Shown in pieces: positions 58,292-64,000 of a stretch of 64,000 nt of DNA (its first letter is position 1; each line of letters starts with the position of its first letter). Source of the stretch: Streptomyces lomondensis. Lineage in GTDB: Bacteria; Actinomycetota; Actinomycetes; Streptomycetales; Streptomycetaceae. The DNA lies in the NCBI RefSeq assembly GCF_014651035.1, contig NZ_BMWC01000010.1, positions 248,001 to 312,000 on the forward strand. The letters are read 5' to 3'. Both the position numbers and the translations under genes were made by a program. The notes under the pieces were generated by a model that searched no databases, had not been told where the DNA came from, and saw only the letters and a list, made by a program, of their open reading frames with translations.

Positions 58292-60229
58292 ATGTCCGCT
58301 TCCACCCCCTCTTCTCGTCCCGCCGTCACCGAGCGGGAGGCCCGCGAGGTGGCGGAGGCCGCCCGGGAACAGCACTGGCGCAAGCCCAGCTTCGCCAAGG
58401 AGCTGTTCCTCGGCCGCTTCCGGCTCGACCTCATCCACCCCCACCCCCTCCCGGCCGACGACGCCGCCGAGCGCGGCGAGGAGTTCCTCGCCAAGCTCCG
58501 CGACTTCGTCGAGACGAAGGTCGACGCGGCCCGCATCGAGCGCGAGGCCCGGATCCCCGACGAGGTGATCGACGGCCTGAAGGAGCTCGGCGCCTTCGGC
58601 ATGAAGATCGACACCAAGTACGGCGGCCTCGGCCTCACGCAGGTGTACTACAACAAGGCGCTCTCCCTGGCCGGCTCCGCCAGCCCGGCGATCGGCGTGC
58701 TGCTCTCCGCGCACCAGTCGATCGGCGTGCCCCAGCCCCTGAAGCTGTTCGGCACCCAGGAGCAGAAGGAGCGCTTCCTGCCGCGCTGCGCCCGCACGGA
58801 CATCAGCGCCTTCCTGCTCACCGAGCCCGACGTCGGCTCCGACCCGGCCCGCCTCGCCGCCACGGCCGTGCCGGACGGGGACGACTACGTCCTCGACGGC
58901 GTGAAGCTGTGGACCACCAACGGCGTGGTCGCCGACCTGCTGGTCGTCATGGCCCGGGTGCCGAGGAGCGAGGGCCACAAGGGCGGCATCACGGCCTTCG
59001 TCGTGGAGACCAACTCGCCCGGCGTCACCGTCGAGAACCGCAACGCCTTCATGGGCCTGCGGGGCATCGAGAACGGCGTCACCCGCTTCCACCAGGTCCG
59101 CGTCCCGGCCGCCAACCGCGTCGGCGAGGAGGGCCAGGGCCTGAAGATCGCCCTGACCACGCTCAACACCGGGCGGCTCTCCCTGCCCGCGTCCTGCGTC
59201 GCGGCCGGCAAGTGGTGCCTGAAGATCGCCCGGGAGTGGTCGGCGGCCCGCGAGCAGTGGGGCAAGCCCATCGCGCACCACGAGGCGGTCGGCTCCAAGA
59301 TCTCCTTCATCGCGGCCACCACCTTCGCCCTGGAGGCCGTGACGGACCTCGCCTCGCAGATGGCCGACGAGGACCGCAACGACATCCGCATCGAAGGCGC
59401 CCTCGCCAAGCTGTACGCCTCCGAGATGGCCTGGCTGATGGCCGACGAGCTCGTCCAGATCCGCGGCGGCCGCGGCTTCGAGACGGCCGAGTCCCTGCGG
59501 GCCCGCGGCGAGCGCGGCGTCCCCGCCGAGCAGGTGCTGCGAGACCTGCGCATCAACCGCATCTTCGAGGGCTCGACGGAGATCATGCATCTCCTCATCG
59601 CCCGCGAGGCCGTCGACGCCCACCTCTCGGTCGCCGGCGACCTCATCGACCCCGAGAAGTCCCTCGGCGACAAGGCGAAGGCGGGCGCGAACGCGGGCGT
59701 CTTCTACGCCAAGTGGCTCCCCAAACTGGTCGCGGGCTCGGGCCAGCTGCCCACCTCCTACAGCGAGTTCAAGCGCGAGGTGGACCTCTCCGGGCACCTG
59801 CGCTACGTCGAGCGCACCTCCCGCAAGCTCGCCCGCTCCACGTTCTACGCCATGTCCCGCTGGCAGGGCCGGATGGAGTCCAAGCAGGGCTTCCTCGGCC
59901 GGATCGTCGACATCGGCGCCGAGCTGTTCGCCATGAGCGCGGCCTGCGTCCGGGCGGAACTGCTGCGCAGCCAGGGCGACCACGGCCGCGAGGCCTACCA
60001 GCTCGCCGACGTCTTCTGCCGCCAGTCCCGGATCCGCATCGAGGAGCTCTTCACCCGCCTGTGGACCAACACCGACGACCTCGACCGCAAGGTCGTCAAG
60101 GGCGTCCTGTCGGGCACGTACGAGTGGCTGGAGCGCGGCATCGTCGACCCGTCGGGCGAGGGCCCGTGGATCGCGGACGCGACACCGGGACCGTCCCAGA
60201 AGGAGAACGTCCACCGGCCGATCCGGTAA
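58292..60229 (+). CDS. acyl-CoA dehydrogenase, large type
   Basis: 645 residues from ATG 58292 (GAGG eight bases upstream); GTG 58283 is an alternative. The ACAD core is clear: GMKIDTKYGGLGLTQVYYNK, SAFLLTEPDVGSDPARLAAT (FAD site), VKLWTTNGVVADLLVV, VGEEGQGLKIALTTLNTGR and RIFEGSTEIMHLLIAREAVD (Glu-type catalytic region). About 200 extra C-terminal residues (for example RSTFYAMSRWQGRMESKQGF) resemble the very-long-chain/ACAD9-like group. It probably carries out the first step of fatty-acid beta-oxidation. Its promoter region lies next to the LacI sites at 57974-58076, so joint control is conceivable but unproven. Confidence 0.9.
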   Translation: MSASTPSSRPAVTEREAREVAEAAREQHWRKPSFAKELFLGRFRLDLIHPHPLPADDAAERGEEFLAKLRDFVETKVDAARIEREARIPDEVIDGLKELGAFGMKIDTKYGGLGLTQVYYNKALSLAGSASPAIGVLLSAHQSIGVPQPLKLFGTQEQKERFLPRCARTDISAFLLTEPDVGSDPARLAATAVPDGDDYVLDGVKLWTTNGVVADLLVVMARVPRSEGHKGGITAFVVETNSPGVTVENRNAFMGLRGIENGVTRFHQVRVPAANRVGEEGQGLKIALTTLNTGRLSLPASCVAAGKWCLKIAREWSAAREQWGKPIAHHEAVGSKISFIAATTFALEAVTDLASQMADEDRNDIRIEGALAKLYASEMAWLMADELVQIRGGRGFETAESLRARGERGVPAEQVLRDLRINRIFEGSTEIMHLLIAREAVDAHLSVAGDLIDPEKSLGDKAKAGANAGVFYAKWLPKLVAGSGQLPTSYSEFKREVDLSGHLRYVERTSRKLARSTFYAMSRWQGRMESKQGFLGRIVDIGAELFAMSAACVRAELLRSQGDHGREAYQLADVFCRQSRIRIEELFTRLWTNTDDLDRKVVKGVLSGTYEWLERGIVDPSGEGPWIADATPGPSQKENVHRPIR

Positions 60230-60324
60230 CCCGGCCCTCGTGGGGGCGCGAGCCGGTGCGGCGCGCGCCCCCAGGAGAGGGACGCGCTGTCCTCACACAC
60301 GGTGCTTACGGCAACAATGGAGGA

Positions 60325-61581
60325 ATGAGCGACAGTCCAGCCCCCCTCGCCGACCCGCACCTGGTGTACGACCCCGTAGCGGGCGACGGCCCGAAGGACG
60401 TGGTGATCCTCGGCTCCACCGGGTCCATCGGCACCCAGGCCATCGACCTCGTGCTGCGCAACCCCGACCGGTTCCGGGTCACCGGCCTCTCGGCCAACGG
60501 CGGCCGGGTCGCCCTCCTCGCCGAGCAGGCCTACCGGCTGCGGGTCCGCACGGTCGCGGTCGCCCGCGAGGACGTCGTACCGGCCCTGCGCGAGGCGCTC
60601 ACCGCGCAGTACGGCACGGGCGAGCCGCTCCCCGAGATCCTCGCCGGCCCGGACGCGGCCACCCAGGTCGCGGCGTCCGACTGCCACACCGTCCTGAACG
60701 GCATCACCGGCTCCATCGGACTCGCCCCGACCCTGGCCGCCCTGGAGGCGGGCCGCACCCTCGCGCTCGCCAACAAGGAGTCGCTCATCGTGGGCGGCCC
60801 GCTGGTCAAGGCCCTCGCCAAGCCCGGGCAGATCATCCCGGTCGACTCCGAGCACGCCGCCCTCTTCCAGGCCCTGGCCGCCGGCACCCGCGCCGACGTC
60901 CGCAAGCTGGTCGTCACCGCCTCCGGCGGCCCCTTCCGCGGCCGCACCAAGGCCGAGCTGGCGAGCGTCACCGTCGAGGACGCCCTCGCGCACCCCACCT
61001 GGGCCATGGGCCCGGTCATCACGATCAACTCCGCGACCCTCGTCAACAAGGGCCTGGAGGTCATCGAGGCGCACCTCCTCTACGACATTCCCTTCGACCG
61101 CATTGAGGTGGTCGTGCATCCCCAGTCGTATGTCCACTCGATGGTTGAGTTCACGGATGGATCGACACTGGCCCAGGCGACCCCGCCCGACATGCGCGGG
61201 CCCATCGCCATCGGCCTCGGCTGGCCCGAGCGCGTCCCCGACGCGGCGCCCACCTTCGACTGGAGCAAGGCCTCGACCTGGGAGTTCTTCCCGCTCGACA
61301 ACGAGGCCTTCCCGTCGGTGAACCTGGCGCGGCACGTCGGCGAGCTCGCGGGCACCGCCCCGGCGGTGTTCAATGCGGCCAACGAGGAGTGCGTGGAGGC
61401 GTTCCGCCAGGGCGCACTGCCCTTCAACGGGATCATGGAGACCGTCACGCGGGTCGTCGAGGAGCACGGCACCCCGCGTACGGGAACCTCACTCACCGTG
61501 TCGGACGTCCTCGAAGCGGAGACCTGGGCGCGGACCCGGGCCCGGCAACTGGCGGCACAGACGGCGGAGGCCCGTGCATGA
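60325..61581 (+). CDS. dxr: 1-deoxy-D-xylulose-5-phosphate reductoisomerase
   Basis: 418 residues from ATG 60325 behind GGAGGA. NADPH site DVVILGSTGSIGTQAIDLV. Metal and substrate motifs: ALANKESLIVGGPLV, PVDSEHAALFQAL, TASGGPFRGRT, INSATLVNKGLEVIEAHLLY, VVHPQSYVHSMVEFTDGSTL and VFNAANEECVEAF. It converts DXP to MEP, the committed step of the non-mevalonate isoprenoid route. It is coupled to the protease gene by an ATGA overlap, the usual dxr-protease-ispG order in Streptomyces. Confidence 0.97.
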   Translation: MSDSPAPLADPHLVYDPVAGDGPKDVVILGSTGSIGTQAIDLVLRNPDRFRVTGLSANGGRVALLAEQAYRLRVRTVAVAREDVVPALREALTAQYGTGEPLPEILAGPDAATQVAASDCHTVLNGITGSIGLAPTLAALEAGRTLALANKESLIVGGPLVKALAKPGQIIPVDSEHAALFQALAAGTRADVRKLVVTASGGPFRGRTKAELASVTVEDALAHPTWAMGPVITINSATLVNKGLEVIEAHLLYDIPFDRIEVVVHPQSYVHSMVEFTDGSTLAQATPPDMRGPIAIGLGWPERVPDAAPTFDWSKASTWEFFPLDNEAFPSVNLARHVGELAGTAPAVFNAANEECVEAFRQGALPFNGIMETVTRVVEEHGTPRTGTSLTVSDVLEAETWARTRARQLAAQTAEARA

Positions 61582-62882
61582 CGACCCTGATGTTCATCCT
61601 CGGCATAGGTCTCTTCGTGGTCGGCCTGCTGTTCTCGATCGCGTGGCACGAGCTGGGGCACCTGTCCACCGCCAAGCTGTTCGGCATCCGCGTGCCGCAG
61701 TACATGGTCGGCTTCGGCCCGACGCTCTTCTCGCGCAGGAAGGGCGAGACCGAGTACGGCATCAAGGCCATCCCGTTCGGCGGCTACATCCGCATGATCG
61801 GCATGTTCCCGCCCGGCCCCGACGGCCGCCTGGAGGCCCGCTCCACCTCCCCGTGGCGCGGCATGATCGAGGACGCCCGCACCGCCGCGTACGAGGAGCT
61901 CCGGCCGGGCGACGAGAACCGCATGTTCTACACGCGCGCCCCCTGGAAGCGCGTGATCGTGATGTTCGCGGGCCCCTTCATGAACCTGGTCCTGGCGGTG
62001 GTGCTGTTCCTCACCGTCCTCATGGGCTTCGGCATCACCCAGCAGACCACCGCGGTCAGTTCGGTCTCCCAGTGCGTCATCGCGCAGAGCGAGAACCGCG
62101 ACAAGTGCGAGAAGGGCGACCCGGCCTCCCCGGCCGCCGCGGCCGGACTCAAGGCGGGCGACCGGATCGTCTCCTTCGACGGCGTGAAGACGGACGACTG
62201 GAACCAGCTGTCCGACCTCATCCGCTCCGCCCCCGGCAAGGAGGTGCCGATCGTCGTCGATCGCAAGGGCCAGGACGTCACCCTGCACGCGAAGATCGCC
62301 ACCAACCAGGTCGCCAAGAAGGACTCGAGCGGCCAGATCGTCGAGGGCCAGTACGTCCAGGCCGGCTTCCTCGGCTTCAGCGCCGCCACGGGCGTGGTCA
62401 AGCAGGACTTCGGCGAGTCCGTGACCTGGATGGGCGACCGCATCGGCGAGGCCGTCGACTCCCTCGCCGCCCTCCCCGGCAAGGTCCCGGCCCTGTGGAA
62501 CGCGGCCTTCGACGGCGCCCCGCGTGAGGCCGACTCCCCGATGGGCGTGGTCGGTGCGGCCCGCGTCGGCGGCGAGATCTTCACGCTCGACATCCCGCCC
62601 ACCCAGCAGCTGGCCATGGCCCTCATGCTGGTCGCCGGCTTCAACCTCTCCCTGTTCCTGTTCAACATGCTCCCGCTGCTGCCACTCGACGGCGGCCACA
62701 TCGCGGGCGCCCTGTGGGAGTCCCTGCGCCGCAACACGGCCAAGGTGCTGCGCCGGCCCGACCCCGGCCCCTTCGACGTGGCGAAGCTCATGCCGGTCGC
62801 CTACGTGGTCGCGGGCATCTTCATCTGCTTCACGATCCTCGTGCTGATCGCGGACGTGGTTAACCCGGTGAGAATCTCGTAG
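61578..62882 (+). CDS. rseP: site-2 intramembrane metalloprotease
   Basis: 434 residues. The first membrane helix carries the zinc motif IAWHELGHLSTAKLFG. FGPTLFSRRKGETEYGIKAI and PFGGYIRMIGMFPP follow, then a PDZ domain (about 165-290: AAAAGLKAGDRIVSFDGVKT) and the last zinc ligand in FNMLPLLPLDGGHIAGAL. Such proteases cleave membrane anti-sigma factors or signal-peptide remnants. The membrane-tethered sigma factor at 14964-16595 could in principle be a substrate, but nothing in the sequence shows it. ATGA overlap with dxr. Confidence 0.95.
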   Translation: MTTLMFILGIGLFVVGLLFSIAWHELGHLSTAKLFGIRVPQYMVGFGPTLFSRRKGETEYGIKAIPFGGYIRMIGMFPPGPDGRLEARSTSPWRGMIEDARTAAYEELRPGDENRMFYTRAPWKRVIVMFAGPFMNLVLAVVLFLTVLMGFGITQQTTAVSSVSQCVIAQSENRDKCEKGDPASPAAAAGLKAGDRIVSFDGVKTDDWNQLSDLIRSAPGKEVPIVVDRKGQDVTLHAKIATNQVAKKDSSGQIVEGQYVQAGFLGFSAATGVVKQDFGESVTWMGDRIGEAVDSLAALPGKVPALWNAAFDGAPREADSPMGVVGAARVGGEIFTLDIPPTQQLAMALMLVAGFNLSLFLFNMLPLLPLDGGHIAGALWESLRRNTAKVLRRPDPGPFDVAKLMPVAYVVAGIFICFTILVLIADVVNPVRIS

Positions 62883-62897
62883 TCATACGGAGTTCGC

Positions 62898-62928
62898 GGC
62901 GGCCCGGCAGGCTTTCCGCCGGGCCGCC
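62898..62928 (+). terminator. hairpin between rseP and ispG
   Basis: GGCGGCCCGGC (62898-62908) pairs with GCCGGGCCGCC (62918-62928) across 9 bases, 15 bases after the protease stop. It suggests that ispG has its own promoter in the 122 bases that follow, or that the hairpin attenuates read-through. Confidence 0.7.
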
Positions 62929-63050
62929 TCCCATCGGGTGTCACCGCGGGTGGGATGTGCCCCCGCCCGTGCCTGTGCCGTAATCTCGAAGCTCGGAGCC
63001 CGCTGCTCACGGGACCGGACCTTGATCCACGACTTGGGGTTGCACAGCAG

Positions 63051-64000
63051 ATGACTGCGATTTCTCTCGGCATGCCGTCCGTTCCGACCAAGCTCGCCGA
63101 GCGCCGGAAGAGCCGCCAGATCCAGGTCGGGTCCGTGGCCGTCGGCGGAGACGCCCCTGTCTCGGTGCAGTCGATGACCACCACGCGCACGTCCGACATC
63201 GGCGCGACCCTCCAGCAGATCGCGGAACTCACCGCCTCCGGCTGCCAGATCGTCCGCGTCGCCTGCCCGACCCAGGACGACGCCGACGCCCTGGCCACCA
63301 TCGCCCGCAAGTCGCAGATCCCGGTCATCGCCGACATCCACTTCCAGCCCAAGTACGTCTTCGCCGCGATCGAGGCGGGCTGCGCGGCGGTCCGCGTCAA
63401 CCCCGGCAACATCAAGCAGTTCGACGACAAGGTCAAGGAGATCGCCAAGGCGGCCCGGGACCACGGCACCCCGATCCGCATCGGCGTCAACGCCGGCTCC
63501 CTCGACCGGCGCCTCCTCCAGAAGTACGGCAAGGCGACCCCCGAGGCGCTGGTCGAGTCGGCCCTGTGGGAGGCGTCCCTCTTCGAGGAGCACGACTTCC
63601 GCGACATCAAGATCTCCGTCAAGCACAACGACCCGGTCATCATGATCGAGGCCTACAAGCAGCTCGCCGAGCAGTGCGACTACCCGCTGCACCTCGGCGT
63701 CACCGAGGCGGGCCCCGCCTTCCAGGGCACGATCAAGTCGGCGGTCGCCTTCGGCGCGCTGCTCAGCCAGGGCATCGGCGACACGATCCGCGTCTCGCTC
63801 TCCGCGCCCCCCGCCGAGGAAGTGAAGGTCGGCATCCAGATCCTGGAGTCGCTGAACCTGCGCCAGCGCGGCCTGGAGATCGTCTCCTGCCCCTCCTGCG
63901 GCCGCGCCCAGGTCGACGTCTACAAGCTCGCCGAAGAGGTCACCGCGGGCCTCACCGGCATGGACGTCCCGCTCCGCGTCGCCGTCATGGGCTGCGTCGT
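63051..64000 (+). CDS. ispG: 4-hydroxy-3-methylbut-2-en-1-yl diphosphate synthase, partial
   Basis: 316 residues visible; the C-terminus lies beyond the window. Begins MTAISLGMPSVPTKLAERRK, then APVSVQSMTTTRTSDIGATL, CQIVRVACPTQDDADAL, IPVIADIHFQPKYVFAAIEA and RVNPGNIKQFDDKVKEI. The first cluster ligands are in EIVSCPSCGRAQVD; the third Cys and the Glu ligand are expected outside. It is an iron-sulfur enzyme that makes HMBPP from MEcPP, late in the same pathway as Dxr. No strong ribosome site precedes the ATG. Confidence 0.95.
   Translation, partial: MTAISLGMPSVPTKLAERRKSRQIQVGSVAVGGDAPVSVQSMTTTRTSDIGATLQQIAELTASGCQIVRVACPTQDDADALATIARKSQIPVIADIHFQPKYVFAAIEAGCAAVRVNPGNIKQFDDKVKEIAKAARDHGTPIRIGVNAGSLDRRLLQKYGKATPEALVESALWEASLFEEHDFRDIKISVKHNDPVIMIEAYKQLAEQCDYPLHLGVTEAGPAFQGTIKSAVAFGALLSQGIGDTIRVSLSAPPAEEVKVGIQILESLNLRQRGLEIVSCPSCGRAQVDVYKLAEEVTAGLTGMDVPLRVAVMGCV

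Overview
The window is about 72% GC with strong third-position GC bias, frequent GTG starts, ATGA/GTGA stop-start overlaps, Tat-type secretion signals and LAL, PucR, LacI and ECF regulators. These point to a Streptomyces chromosome (inference from composition and gene content). No rRNA, tRNA, CRISPR array, transposase or integrase was seen.

Region 1 (1-16.6 kb) is the right-hand part of a contractile injection system (CIS, phage-tail-like) locus. It holds two gp19-type tube proteins (one cut by the window edge), a sheath, a baseplate or tail-assembly protein, a 52-residue DUF6760-like protein, a 1078-residue Pro/Ala/Thr-rich protein with ten [VI]QR motifs, a DUF4255 terminator-like protein and an AAA+ ATPase. 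A plus-strand gene encodes a CisA-like single-pass membrane protein with a C-terminal ricin-type lectin. Three regulators follow: a LuxR-type protein, a 940-residue LAL regulator, and an ECF sigma factor fused to a zinc anti-sigma motif, membrane segments and an outside domain. Baseplate, spike, fibre and effector genes must lie beyond position 1.

Region 2 (16.5-39.3 kb) is mostly metabolism. It has GDPD plus adenosine deaminase, two DUF4190 membrane proteins and a NADAR protein. A polyamine operon follows (aldehyde dehydrogenase, PotD/A/B/C-type importer, FAD amine oxidase). Next are an unknown protein behind a highly structured leader, a PAP2 phosphatase and a two-domain hexapeptide acyltransferase. 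A wrecked HxlR/imine-reductase gene pair precedes gabT, a membrane ATPase, a PucR regulator and a second aldehyde dehydrogenase. Putrescine to gamma-aminobutyraldehyde to GABA to succinate semialdehyde to succinate can be traced through these genes.

Region 3 (39.3-58.1 kb) reads as a complete xyloglucan-utilisation locus. Secreted GH74 and GH12 enzymes cut the backbone. A lipoprotein and two permeases import the oligosaccharides; the ATPase is absent and presumably shared. GH95, GH42, GH31 and GH3 enzymes, which lack signal peptides, remove fucose, galactose, xylose and glucose inside the cell. A LacI regulator and four GAAGCGCTTC-centred palindromes mark the regulon. A sulfotransferase gene sits inside the locus.

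Region 4 (58.3-64 kb) is an acyl-CoA dehydrogenase followed by the conserved dxr - site-2 protease - ispG block of the MEP isoprenoid pathway; ispG runs off the right edge.
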